The notes beneath the pieces were generated by a model that was given only the letters and a program-made list of their open reading frames with translations, was not told where the DNA came from and ran no database searches. DNA of 64,000 nucleotides. Origin: CBDCZY01 sp965224745. Its GTDB lineage: Bacteria; Pseudomonadota; Gammaproteobacteria; Methylococcales; Methylomonadaceae. How positions within the stretch are numbered: the first letter of the stretch is position 1; the number at the start of each line of letters is the position of its first letter. The translations under genes and the position numbers were made by a program. Shown here one piece after another: positions 35,162-44,723 of the stretch. Location of the stretch: NCBI GenBank assembly GCA_965224745.1, contig CBDCZY010000003.1, positions 434,001-498,000 of the forward strand, read 5' to 3'.

Positions 35162-35356
35162 CTCTCCCGAAGTTATCCTGCTGAACGGTTAAATAAAGCT
35201 TGTGCAATTGCCAACAAAAACAGCTTATACAGGCTGAAACACATCAAAGACATTCTGCTGAGCAACCAAGATCAACTGGTATCAGACGCAAAGGAATCGC
35301 TACCCGCTTTACTTCAAACCCATGAAAACATCCGTGGCTCAGAAAGTTTTCACTAA
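35162..35356 (+). pseudogene. IS21 istA, 3' fragment
   Basis: The last ~65 codons of an IstA transposase (RSYPAERLNKACAIANKNSLY, QTHENIRG) remain next to IS3 copy 2. They match the C-terminus of the complete IstA at 44724-46268 with some substitutions. The 5' part and the left end of this IS21 are gone. Confidence 0.9.
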
Positions 35357-35618
35357 TAGAATGACAAGCGAGATTAATTATGTTGGAACAAACCATAACA
35401 CAACTCAGGCAGCTGAAATTATCAGGCATGGCTAATGCATTGGTTAGCCAGATAGAACAGCCTAATACCTATGAAGGATTACCCTTTGAGGAACGGCTGC
35501 AATTATTAGCGGATAGTGAATGTTAGGCGACAATTAACCTGTCCGGTCAGACGACAATTATCTTGACCGGTTGAGTGTATAAACTGATAAGTACTTTTTA
35601 CTCTTAGGAGGAAGTGAC

Positions 35619-37130
35619 TTGTCCGGTAAACACATCACTCAATTACAGGAAAATAGTTATATGAAAAATCGTCAGACAGGTTGTACGCAGGAGACATCCG
35701 CAGCAAAAGCCGGCATCAGTGTTCGATCAGGTTGCCGGATCGAAAAAGGTGAAAGAGCTGAACACAAAGAACGAAAGTGGCGAACGCGCAAAGATCCATT
35801 AGAAGCCGTATGGGACTCAGAACTGGTTCCGTTATTAGAAGATGAATCGTCCTTAACTGGCATTACCCTGTGGGAGCATCTGGATGAGCAGCATCCGGGA
35901 AAGTATCCAGAGAAATACCTTCGGACACTGCAAAGACGTGTTAAACACTGGCAGGCCACACAAGGCCCGGACAAAGAAGTCATGTTTCGTCAGTCGGTAC
36001 CTGCGGGTCATCAGGGACTATCTGATTTTACGCACCCCAATACCGTCATTACGATAGACGGGAAGGCGTTCGCACATTTACTGTACCAGTTTCGCCTGGC
36101 TTTTAGTGGTTGGCGTCATGTCCATGTTATTCAGGGCGGAGAAAGCTACAGTGCACTGGCTGACGGCTTACAAAGTGCATTACACACCTTAGGCGGTTCA
36201 CCAAAGGAACATCGTACAGACAGCCTCAGTGCGGCTTACGTCAATAACGTAGAAAAACAGCGACTGACGGAAGACTATCATGATTTATGTAAGCATTATG
36301 GCATGCGGCCCACCATCAATAATCTGGGCATTAGTCATGAAAATGGCGCCATTGAAGCACCGCATGGCTCATTAAAACGTCGCATTGATCAAGCCATAAA
36401 GTTACGCGGTTCGAATGATTTTTCTACACTCCGTGCTTATCGAGAGTTTCTTGAACACATTGTCGACAAACTGAACAGACGATGCAAAGGCAGGTTGGCC
36501 GAAGAGCACAAAACCCTGTTAGCCTTACCCAAACACCGATTTGTTGATTATGCTGAGCTGTCGGTAAAAGTCACCACCAGCAGTACCATTGCTGTAAAAC
36601 GCGCATTGTATACCGTCCCTTCACGCCTTATCGGTGAAAGCGTCAGGGTGCATCTCTACCATGATCGTTTGGTCTGCTTTGTTGGCCAAACTCGGGTGAT
36701 CAATCTGCCTCGGATTTATCCAACAACGCCCACCGGCCGAGCGCGACGAATAGATTACCGGCATATCATTCATTCTCTGGCAGCCAAACCACAAGCCTTC
36801 CGCTTCTCACAGTTTCGCGATAATATTTTGCCTAACACGCAATATCGGGCTTTATGGAAGCAGGCAGAGAAACAGTTTACACCGCAAGAAGCATGCAAGT
36901 GGATGGTTGCTGTTTTACGCTTTGCCTATGATTATGATTGCGAAAGTGCCCTGGCAACTGAGCTAATGCGACAGGCAGAACAAGGTGCCTTGCCCGATTT
37001 AACATCCCTGCAGGCAAGGTATTTACAACACAGTACACCGCCACCGATACCGCTACGCCAACACCAGGTTGCTGACTATGATCAACTACTGACCGGTCAG
37101 TGGATGAGACAGGAGGTGTGCTGTGAGTGA
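35619..37130 (+). CDS. IS21 transposase IstA
   Basis: A 503-aa IstA. It has an N-terminal helix-turn-helix (TSAAKAGISVRSGCRIEKGE), an rve-type core with DFTHPNTVITIDGKAF, HRTDSLSAAY and ENGAIEAPHGSLKRRID as the catalytic region, and a beta-rich C-domain (YTVPSRLIGESV). The TTG start is supported by AGGAGG seven bases upstream and by the usual MSGKHIT beginning. It overlaps istB. Confidence 0.9.
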   Translation: MSGKHITQLQENSYMKNRQTGCTQETSAAKAGISVRSGCRIEKGERAEHKERKWRTRKDPLEAVWDSELVPLLEDESSLTGITLWEHLDEQHPGKYPEKYLRTLQRRVKHWQATQGPDKEVMFRQSVPAGHQGLSDFTHPNTVITIDGKAFAHLLYQFRLAFSGWRHVHVIQGGESYSALADGLQSALHTLGGSPKEHRTDSLSAAYVNNVEKQRLTEDYHDLCKHYGMRPTINNLGISHENGAIEAPHGSLKRRIDQAIKLRGSNDFSTLRAYREFLEHIVDKLNRRCKGRLAEEHKTLLALPKHRFVDYAELSVKVTTSSTIAVKRALYTVPSRLIGESVRVHLYHDRLVCFVGQTRVINLPRIYPTTPTGRARRIDYRHIIHSLAAKPQAFRFSQFRDNILPNTQYRALWKQAEKQFTPQEACKWMVAVLRFAYDYDCESALATELMRQAEQGALPDLTSLQARYLQHSTPPPIPLRQHQVADYDQLLTGQWMRQEVCCE

Positions 37131-37860
37131 TGGTTTGCCAATGATGTTAAAAGAACTTCGCTTGCTGGCTTTTTGGCAATATTATGAAGCTTATCAGGAA
37201 CAGGCCACAAAACAGGCATGGGGCTATAGCCAATACCTGTCTAAACTGTGTGAAAATGAAATTGCACGGCGCTTTGAAACGCGAGTTTGCAACTGGACCA
37301 AAGAAGCCAAATTACCCCGGGGCAAAAGTTTTGCCACCTTAGGCTTTGATGAATTACCGGAAACCATTCAAAAGAAAGTGATTGGGCTGCGCGATAATAC
37401 CCAGTGGGCGCTACAGGCAGATAATGTTTTATTGATTGGCCCTTCCGGTGTCGGTAAATCGCATATTGCTTCTGCTTTGGGGCTTCATCTTATCGAACAA
37501 GGCATCCGGGTAAAATGGTTGGCTGCCACCGCACTGGTGCAATTACTGCAGCAGGCCAAAAAAGAGCTGGATTTAATGGCTGTGATGAGTCGACTGGATA
37601 AATATCGTGTACTCATTATCGATGATATTGGTTATGTTAAAAAAACGGATTCAGAAACCCAGGTCCTGTTTGAGTTTATTGCTCATCGTTATGAAAGTGG
37701 CAGCTTGATCATCACATCAAACCAGCCATTCAGTCACTGGGATCAGATATTCCCGGATACATTAATGACCGTAGCCGCCATTGACCGCATTATCCATCAT
37801 GCCACGATTCTTGAAATCGACGGCAACAGTTACAGGAGGAAACATCAGAAAAAATCATAA
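37123..37860 (+). CDS. IS21 helper ATPase IstB
   Basis: A 245-aa AAA+ protein that forms an oligomer on target DNA and directs IstA. Walker A is GPSGVGKS and Walker B is VLIIDDIGYV. The GTG start overlaps the istA end, so the two are coupled. It appears intact. Confidence 0.93.
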   Translation: MSDGLPMMLKELRLLAFWQYYEAYQEQATKQAWGYSQYLSKLCENEIARRFETRVCNWTKEAKLPRGKSFATLGFDELPETIQKKVIGLRDNTQWALQADNVLLIGPSGVGKSHIASALGLHLIEQGIRVKWLAATALVQLLQQAKKELDLMAVMSRLDKYRVLIIDDIGYVKKTDSETQVLFEFIAHRYESGSLIITSNQPFSHWDQIFPDTLMTVAAIDRIIHHATILEIDGNSYRRKHQKKS

Positions 37861-39328
37861 AAAACCTTAATCACTCAACCGGCCATCATAATTGTCGCCA
37901 AACCGGACAAAGTAATTGACGCGAGACATAGTGAATATCAAGACAGAGAAAATAGAAAACAGCAGCGCTTACTCAAAGCCGCTAAATTAAAACTGGCAGC
38001 CAACAGCAATGCCATTGATTATCAGCATCCCAGAGGACTGAAACAATCCATGATGGCTTCACTGTTACATTGCGATTGGCTGAATAAATCACAAAACATA
38101 CTCATTACTGGGCCTTGTGGCAGCGGTAAAACCTATATTGCTTGTGCGTTGGGACATACTGCCTGTATGAAAGGCTATAGCGTGAAATATTACCGACTGT
38201 CACGGTTAATGCTGGAACTCACTCAGGCAAAAGCAGATGGAACTTACAGCAAGGCTCTACAAACATTAGCCAAACTGGATTGTCTGATTATAGACGATTG
38301 GGGGCTTGAGCCATTAAAAGCAGCACAACGTAATGATTTAATGGAAATTATGGATGATCGTTACGAAAGTGCATCCACCATTATGATCAGTCAATTACCT
38401 ACGGATCAATGGTATCAATCTATTGGTGACAATACACTGGCTGATGCTATTTTGGATCGGCTCATGCACAACGCACATCGCATCAAATTAAAAGGAGAAT
38501 CTATGCGAAAAACACAGTCAAATTTGACTGATGGTGAACACTTAGGGTAAAAATAACCTGAATCCAATGCGTGGACAAGGGAAGTGTTCACGATGGCCAG
38601 AATCGGTGTTCATGATCACCAGAATACGCAAGTATCACTAAATCTGATATTACCGATCTAGGTAAATACATAATAAATTTACACAAAACAAATCGAAATT
38701 TACCAGAAAACATACATTTATTGTCGGGGGATGGGAATCTTGAATTAATAGCTCCATTATTATCAGAGCGAGCGGATGCAACGCCTCTTTCTGAAAATGA
38801 TAAACCATGGGTAGATGTTCATTCAATTATTAAAAATTTAACAAAACTAAAAATTGGAAGTAAACCTTGTACGTATTTTATTGATACGAATCCAAGTTTT
38901 TCAGTCTACACGCAAATAGCAATATTATCAGCTGAACATCTTTTGGTTCCAATAAATGCAGATGACTCTTCTATATATGCAATAACGGGGCTTTTTAACT
39001 TAATTTGGGGAGCTGAAAAAAAACATCCCATTTATGGTAAATATACGTTTTCTTCAAAAGTAGACGATTTTAAAATGGAGCGCCCTAAAATAGCATTATT
39101 ACTTGGAAATAGGTTTACACAGCAAAAAGGTGCAGCACATGCTTTTAAGGCTTTATCTAATGAAGCAATTCAAAAAATGTATCAAGAGTATGAAAAAAAT
39201 AAGGATAGATTTATAGTTAAGTCGAAGTCAGATGTAACCAATAAACAATCCTTCGAAGATAAATATAGCGTTGAATTACGTGATTTCAATAGTGCGGGTG
39301 TTGTTGCTGCTAATCAGGGAATACCCCT

Positions 39329-39501
39329 CAGGGCTAATTTGTTCTATCGAGCAAAGCCTTAAATTCAGGAGCATAGATCTATCATCTGAATGAATTAACA
39401 ATGTCATATAAAATATCTTTTATTTTCAATATGATATAAAATTTCCGTGAATGTTATTAAAAATAAATCAATAACTTACCGGCTAGAACAAATTAGCCCT
39501 G
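39329..39501 (+). mobile_element. 173-bp MITE with ISAs1-type ends
   Basis: The element starts CAGGGCTAATTTGTTCT and ends with its exact complement AGAACAAATTAGCCCTG but has no gene. It is flanked by the 10-bp duplication GAATACCCCT (39319-39328, 39502-39511). Only the ends match the adjacent ISAs1, which probably mobilised it. Confidence 0.9.
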
Positions 39502-39511
39502 GAATACCCCT

Positions 39512-41436
39512 CAGGGCTAATTTGTTCTACCCATACAGGCTATAAAGAGCAAAGAGATAGCCCTTAAATTGGACAAACCCATAATAACGCAGTATAGTTT
39601 TTAAGAAGTTTATTGAGATAAAAAACTATGCCGTTATCACAGATATCAGTGAGACCCATATTAAAACATGAAGAGTCAGCCTATGCCTTGTTAATGGAAA
39701 CTCACCATTATCTGGGCGCTATTCCAAAAATTGGTGAAACCCTCTGGTACGTGTCGACCTATCAGTCACAATGGGTTGCACTGATCAGTTTTTCAGCCGC
39801 TGCATTAAAATGTACGGCGCGTGATCAGTGGATAGGCTGGGGTTATCGTCACCAGACGGGGCGCCTAAAATTGATTGTTAACAACAGCCGGTTTTTGATA
39901 CTTCCCTCCTTCACTGAAAAAAACCTGGGCTCACGCATTCTGTCACTGTGTCTTAAGCGCTTGTCCACTGACTGGGTTGAAAAATATCAGCACCCCGTTG
40001 TTCTGGTTGAAACCTTTGTCGACCCAGAGCGATTTCACGGCGGTGTTTATAGAGCAAGCAACTGGCAGGCAATTGGAATGACCCGTGGTTTTCGTAGAAC
40101 AACGGCAGGCTATTCTGCTCAGTCAGAACAGAACAAACTGATCTTTGTTAAACCCCTGCATAGACGAGCACAAGCGGTTTTATCTCAACCTCAATTGAGT
40201 CATCATTTCAATCTAGGTGAGATAAAAATGAAAATAACAAAACAGCAAATGCGATCATTACCGAGTTTCTTTATGGATATAAACGACCCTCGGCGCCCAC
40301 AAGGGCGGCGACATCGACTTTCAACCGTACTGGGAATTGCGGCGGGTGCGGTACTTTGTGGGATGCGAAGTTACGAAGCTATTTTCGACTGGGCTGACAG
40401 TCTCAGCCATAAATCCAGAGAACATTTCCGCTGCCGTTATGAAAAAGGACGATACACGGTTCCCAGTCTCAGCATTATTAGAGATGTGTTGACGCGAGTT
40501 GACCCCAGCGAGCTCGAAGCGGCCTTTATCGCCTGGAATACTGTTTATGCACAGGATGACGAGTCATTAGCCATTGATGGTAAAACGATGTGCAACGCCA
40601 TTGACGAGAAAGGGCGGCAAACCCAGATAATGAGTGCGGTTGGGCATGGCACAGGCATTTGCTACGCCCAAAAAAAGTAGGAACATTACCTGTTGGACAC
40701 GGTTCGGATGAAGTGAAGCAGAGTAATGAAATCAAGTTTGCACCTATTCTGCTGGCTCTAATCCCCATTCGAAACAAGGATATCACCAGTGATGCCATTA
40801 ATACACAAACAGAGTTTGCCGAATATCTGGTGGAGCAGCGTAAGGCACATTACTATTTGAGTGTTAAAGCCAATCAACCCACATTGCTAGAAGATATTGA
40901 AGTCTATTTTTCAACCGTCACCCGCCAGGCTGATTATGAAGACAAAGTATCTGTGGGGCATGGGCGAATAGAAATTAGAAGAATCTGGACAACCTCTCAG
41001 TTGAACGCTTATGTCACATTTCCGCATGTTGCCCAGGCTTATAAAATAGAGAGAGAAATAACGGATAAAAAAAGCGGTCAAACGACAGGGGTAACCGCCT
41101 ACGGCGTTACCAGTAGAACAGAAGAGGAAGTCAGCCCTCAAACTGTTTTGCACAAAGTGCGAGGACACTGGTCAGTTGAAGTGAGTCATTATATTATTGA
41201 CTGGGTGTTTGATGAAGACCGCTCAACCATTCGCACAGGCTTTGGCCCTGAAAACATGACCCGTCTTAGACGATTTGCTATTGGACTCATTAAATCAAAG
41301 GGAAGCACGGGTGTTTCGAAAAAAATGAGGCAATTGAATAAGAAAACAAGAGCCGTTCTGGATTATTTAAAGATTACAAATAACAGAGCAAAGCCTTGTG
41401 TAGCAGAGGGTCTGGCTTAAGAACAAATTAGCCCTG
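39512..41436 (+). mobile_element. ISAs1 family element, copy 1
   Basis: The 1925-bp element has 17-bp inverted repeats CAGGGCTAATTTGTTCT and inserted into the same 10-bp site as the MITE: a third GAATACCCCT is at 41437-41446. An equally long copy lies at 57565-59489 in the opposite orientation. Confidence 0.95.
39628..41420 (+). CDS. ISAs1 transposase with DUF4338 domain, -1 frameshift expression
   Basis: The first frame (39628-40680) has an N-terminal ~200-residue domain like DUF4338 (the DruA family: ETHHYLGAIPKIGE, VETFVDPERFHGGVYRASNW) fused to the ISAs1 N-terminus (MRSLPSFFMDINDPRR, LAIDGKTM). It ends at TAG 40678 directly after A-AAA-AAG (40671-40677), the classic -1 slippery heptamer. 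After slipping, translation reads AQKKVGTLPVG and continues to 41420 (KANQPTLLEDIE, HGRIEIRR, DRSTIRTGFGPENM), the normal ISAs1 DDE domain. A programmed frameshift is the simplest reading. Confidence 0.85.
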
Positions 41437-41561
41437 GAATACCCCTGAGCAAGATGGATAAAAATATTTACTATGTGTATGATGAAAGAATACAGGTTTC
41501 AAAAGATCAAAGAAAACTTTGTAAAGAAACGATAGAAAACTTAGTAAAGCAGCTATAAAAA

Positions 41562-41670
41562 GCCTAACAATAACTTGCACGCGGACTGCCATAAGCGGCA
41601 CGTCTTTTGCGAAAAGAAAAAGCCGCAAAAGCCCCGCCACTTACGGCAGCCGGTGAAGTTGGCGTTATGC
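41562..41670 (+). repeat. attC site between the ParA and HigBA cassettes
   Basis: GCCTAAC (R'') to GTTATGC (R'), 109 bp. ACTTGCACGCGGACTGCCA pairs with TGGCAGCCGGTGAAGT-type sequence near the 3' end with extrahelical bases, as in attC. It is nearly the same as the site at 49692-49800. Confidence 0.82.
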
Positions 41671-41705
41671 TTAAAAAATTATCACGAAGTGAATTGCTAT
41701 TTATC

Positions 41706-41734
41706 TTGAATTTATATAGGATGTAACCTATATT
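41706..41734 (+). promoter_or_regulatory. Promoter with embedded operator, HigBA-type pair 2
   Basis: TTGAAT, 17 bp, TATATT. A perfect inverted repeat ATATAGG-N6-CCTATAT (41714-41733) fills the spacer and overlaps the -10 box, as expected for autorepression by the antitoxin. Confidence 0.55.
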
Positions 41735-41755
41735 TATATTGAAGAGCCTTATTAC

Positions 41756-42106
41756 ATGTGGGAAGTTATCACAACAGACAAGTTTGATGAATGGTTCGAC
41801 AGTTTAAGCGATACCGATAGAGCAAATGTTATCGCAGGAATGTTGTTACTGGAGGAAATAGGACCAAATTTATCTAGACCATATGCAGATACGATTGAAG
41901 GTTCTGAATTTTCAAATATAAAAGAGTTACGTGTTCAAAGTAAAGGTGATCCATTGAGAGCATTTTTTGCTTTTGACCCAAAAAGAAGAGCTATTCTATT
42001 GTGTGCAGGTAATAAAGTGGGGGATGAGAAGCGTTTTTACAAACGAATGGTTCCTCTAGCAGACAAAGAATACAGAATTCATTTAGACAGTATGAGGAAA
42101 AAGTAA
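41756..42106 (+). CDS. HigB-type (gp49-like) toxin of pair 2
   Basis: A 116-aa toxin of the phage-derived gp49-like/HigB family: WEVITTDKFDEWFDSL, the helix AGMLLLEEIGPNLSRP, and IKELRVQSKGDPLRAFFAFDPKRRAILLCAGNK. The conserved Arg residues of the C-terminal sheet are present. Its last A is shared with the start of the antitoxin gene (TAATG), so translation is coupled. attC sites lie on both sides. Confidence 0.9.
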   Translation: MWEVITTDKFDEWFDSLSDTDRANVIAGMLLLEEIGPNLSRPYADTIEGSEFSNIKELRVQSKGDPLRAFFAFDPKRRAILLCAGNKVGDEKRFYKRMVPLADKEYRIHLDSMRKK

Positions 42107-42408
42107 TGGCACGAGCACTACAAGAAATTATTGCAACTGAAAAGCCAGAGGTTGTACAGAAAGCTAAAGTTATGGCTTCGGAGATGTTACTTAATATCCA
42201 TCTGGCAGAATTAAGAGAAAAAGTAGCATTAACACAGAAAGAACTTGCTGGAACCATGGGTGTTAAACAACCCACTATTGCAAGCATGGAAAAAAATGGT
42301 CAAGATATTAAATTATCTTCACTAAAAAAATACATTGAGGCAACCGGTGGTAAACTAAACATTGATATTGAAATGGCAGATGGTAGTCATTTTGGTTTCT
42401 CCGTATAA
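42106..42408 (+). CDS. XRE-type antitoxin of pair 2
   Basis: A 100-aa antitoxin with a helical N-terminus (VQKAKVMASEMLLNIHLAEL) and a helix-turn-helix (TQKELAGTMGVKQPTIASMEKNG), ending in a short beta region (KLNIDIEMADG). It would bind the toxin and the operator at 41714-41733. attC follows 12 bp after the stop. Confidence 0.92.
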   Translation: MARALQEIIATEKPEVVQKAKVMASEMLLNIHLAELREKVALTQKELAGTMGVKQPTIASMEKNGQDIKLSSLKKYIEATGGKLNIDIEMADGSHFGFSV

Positions 42409-42420
42409 ATTTAATAAAAA

Positions 42421-42483
42421 GCATAACGAATAAGGTTAGATTGTGTGAGCGGAGCGAACCACAATCTGAACCGTTTGTTGGAC
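42421..42483 (+). repeat. attC site after pair 2
   Basis: GCATAAC (R'') to GTTGGAC (R'), 63 bp; AGGTTAGATTGTG pairs with CACAATCTGAACC. The site is almost identical to the one at 54671-54733. Confidence 0.85.
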
Positions 42484-42708
42484 AAGCCCGTTTTTACTGT
42501 TTGGTGTGAGTTTCGCTATTGCAAATAGCTTTTTGCTGAACAGCCCGATTAATGCATCCGGCTTCTATTTTTTAATCCGTTTTCCGCAAATGCATGGATT
42601 TTCATTGCGATCATCCATAAAGCCCCCTTTTTTTACCAATGCCCCCCTTTTTCAGAGCAGGTAATAGCCTTGGCCCATTATAGGCTACTTGTGCCATTGC
42701 CTGAGAGT
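42484..42708. repeat. ORF-less segment after attC, duplicated at 54734-54946
   Basis: About 225 bp with no gene, nearly identical to the segment after the attC at 54671. It has a GC-rich then pyrimidine-rich stretch (CCCCC and T-runs). It ends where the two loci diverge. The remaining bases to 42840 are the left flank of the IS1380 gene. Confidence 0.8.
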
Positions 42709-42840
42709 GATTAAATGCTACATAATCAATAAATCCTTAATCCGTGATTTAAGGAGTTAATATAATGAGTTATCTAGCTGATTAATAAGCAATAAAGTGT
42801 TAAAATAGAGGCGTTAAAAACTTCACCCAACAAGTGCAAA

Positions 42841-43824
42841 ATGAAACGTCTTATCATCGAACAATCCACAACAGAAACTTATACAAGTCATTCTGGTTTG
42901 GCCTTAGTTGGCTTATGTTTAAATCGATATAGCACTATTCATAAAGCGCTCAAGGCCGGCATTCCTTTACGCCATGGCATTTCGCACAGCGACATCATCA
43001 AATCATACATTGGAACGCTATGTTTAGGCAAAAGCGACTTCGAAGCAATCGAGAACTACCGAGATGATGACTACTTCAAGAACGCGCTGTCGATTAAGCA
43101 CGTACCCTCAAGCGCAAGATTAAGACAACGACTGGATGAAGAGGCTGAAGCACTATTGGTCATCATGCAACAATGTAATATTGAATTTCTGACTCATGCC
43201 GGGGTACCGGTGACGCCATTGGCCACCCATCATGTCGCATTGGATATTGATGTGTATCCGATGAACAATGAGAAGACCCAGAAGGAAGGTGTTTCCAGAA
43301 CCTATAAAGGCCATGATGGCTATGCGCCGATTGCGGCTTATCTGGGTAATGAGGGTTGGTGTCTGCTTAATGAACTTCGAGAAGGTAAGCAGCATTGTCA
43401 AAACGGTTTTCAAAAGACGCTGGACCGCGTCATTGAATATGCTCGGTGCTTGACTGAGGCTCCGCTGCTGGTGCGTTTGGATAGCGGACATGATGCCTTG
43501 GATACCCGTGTCTGGCTGCACCAAAACCAAGTGGACTCTATCCTGAAATGGAACCCCAGAAAACAAGACCTGGAGGCTTGGTTAGCCTTGGCTGAACAAC
43601 AAGGCAAATGGACAACGCCGAGGGTCGGCAAACGGGTCGCCTTGTTCAGTGTCCAAGAAACCCAACAACAAGACGGGCAAACCTATCGCTTCCGCCGCGT
43701 CATGCGGGTTATCGAAAGAACTATGGATGCAGAGGGTCAAATGCTGTTAATCCCTGAGATAGAAATAGAAGGCTGGTGGACCTCATTAAATTCGCTCGCC
43801 TACGCTGATTTCATATTCTTATGA
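42841..43824 (+). pseudogene. IS1380 family transposase, 3' truncated
   Basis: The N-terminal two thirds of an IS1380 transposase: GLALVGLCLNRYSTIHKAL, SARLRQRLDEEAE, ALDIDVYPMNNEKTQKEGV (first D) and LLVRLDSGHDALDT (second D). The third catalytic region (HGTSEQFHSE type) is missing because the gene runs into the end of an IS21 element near 43824. Confidence 0.9.
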
Positions 43825-43883
43825 TCGTGAACACCGATAATTACCATCGTGAACGCCTCCCTTGTCCACGCATTGGGTTTAGG

Positions 43884-44644
43884 TTATTTTACCTCTAAGT
43901 GTTCACGATCAGTCAATTCTGATTGTGTTTTTCGCATCGATTCTCCTTTTAACGTGATTCGATGGGCATTGTGCATCAGCCGATCTAGAATAGCATCAGC
44001 CAGTGTGTTATCCCCAATTGATTGATACCATTGGTCTGTGGGTAACTGACTGATCATAATGGTGGAGGCGTTTTCATGTCGATCATCCATAATTTCCATT
44101 AAGTCGTTTCGTTGTGCGGCTTGTAAGGGTTCAAGCCCCAGTCATCTATAATTAAACAGTTCAGTTTTGCCAATGACTGCAATACTTTGCTATAAGTCCC
44201 ATCGGCTTTTCCCTGTGTCAGTTCCAGCATGAGCCGGGAAAGTCGATAATATTTAACGCTGTAGCCTTTCATACAAGCGGTATGCCCCATCGCACAGGCA
44301 ATATAGGTTTTTCCACTGCCACAGGGTCCGGTGATGAGTATATTTTGTGATTTATTAAGCCAGTCACAGTGTAAAAGTGAAGCCATCATGGATTGCTTTA
44401 ATCCCCTTGGATGCAGATAATCAATGGCATTGCTATTGGCGGCCAGTTTTAACTTTGCCGCTTTAAGCAAGCGTTGCTGTTTCCTGTTTTCTCTGTCTTG
44501 ATATTCGCTATCAGCCAATAATTGCAGTCGTTGCTCAAAGGGCAAGTCCTCATAAGTATTAGGCTGTTCTGTTTGGCTTACCAGCGCATTAGCCATGCCT
44601 GATAGCTTAAGTTGCCTGAGTTGTGTAATGGTTTGTTCTAGCAT
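43884..44644 (-). pseudogene. IS21 istB, frameshifted
   Basis: IstB related to the one at 35380-38550. The first frame (44099-44644) has Walker A GPCGSGKT and CLIIDDWGL, then goes out of frame at about 44128: the minus strand reads TTGAACCC-TTACAAGCC with one base fewer than needed for LQAAQRNDLMEI. The rest (43884-44099) continues in the correct frame (MEIMDDRHENASTIMISQLP). A single-base deletion inactivates it. Confidence 0.88.
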
Positions 44645-44723
44645 GATGAGTCTCCTCTAATCTCTATCTGTTTATAGTTCATTTCATTCACTTTCATTCA
44701 ATGTCCTTTCTATCTCATTAAAA

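Larger units (their letters stand above)
35521..37928 (+). mobile_element. IS21 family element, intact, nested in istB
   Basis: The 2408-bp element begins TGTTAGGCGACAATTA, ends TAATTGACGCGAGACA, and has multiple internal end repeats (CGACAATTA, TGTCCGG). The 7-bp target duplication is TAGTGAA (35514-35520, 37929-37935). Confidence 0.93.
35380..38550 (+). pseudogene. IS21 istB, split by another IS21
   Basis: An IstB helper ATPase (251 aa when restored). The 5' piece (35380-35520, LEQTITQLRQLKLSGMANAL) and the 3' piece (37936-38550) join in frame as ADSEYQDRENRKQQR once the inserted IS21 and one TAGTGAA are removed. The 3' part has Walker A GPCGSGKT and Walker B CLIIDDWG. The right end of this host IS21, with GTTCACGAT repeats, lies near 38580-38615. 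Confidence 0.92.
38616..41558 (+). pseudogene. ParA-like ATPase gene, truncated and split, followed by attC
   Basis: The open frame continues upstream of its first Met to 38616, where IS21 sequence begins, so the N-terminus with the P-loop is lost. The remaining part has the ParA/Soj-like stretch TYFIDTNPSFSVYTQIA, LLVPINADDSS and a Lys-rich C-terminal region. At 39328 it is interrupted by a MITE and an ISAs1 element; the final 37 codons (SKMDKNIYYVYDERIQV) are at 41447-41558. Joining the two gives GIPLSKMDK in frame. An attC starts four bases after the stop, so the gene was probably the last part of a cassette. Confidence 0.82.

Noticed and set aside
39628..41420. DUF4338 protein as part of a Druantia defence system
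   Set aside because: The domain is fused to an ISAs1 transposase within perfect IS ends in both copies; no druBCDE genes are present.
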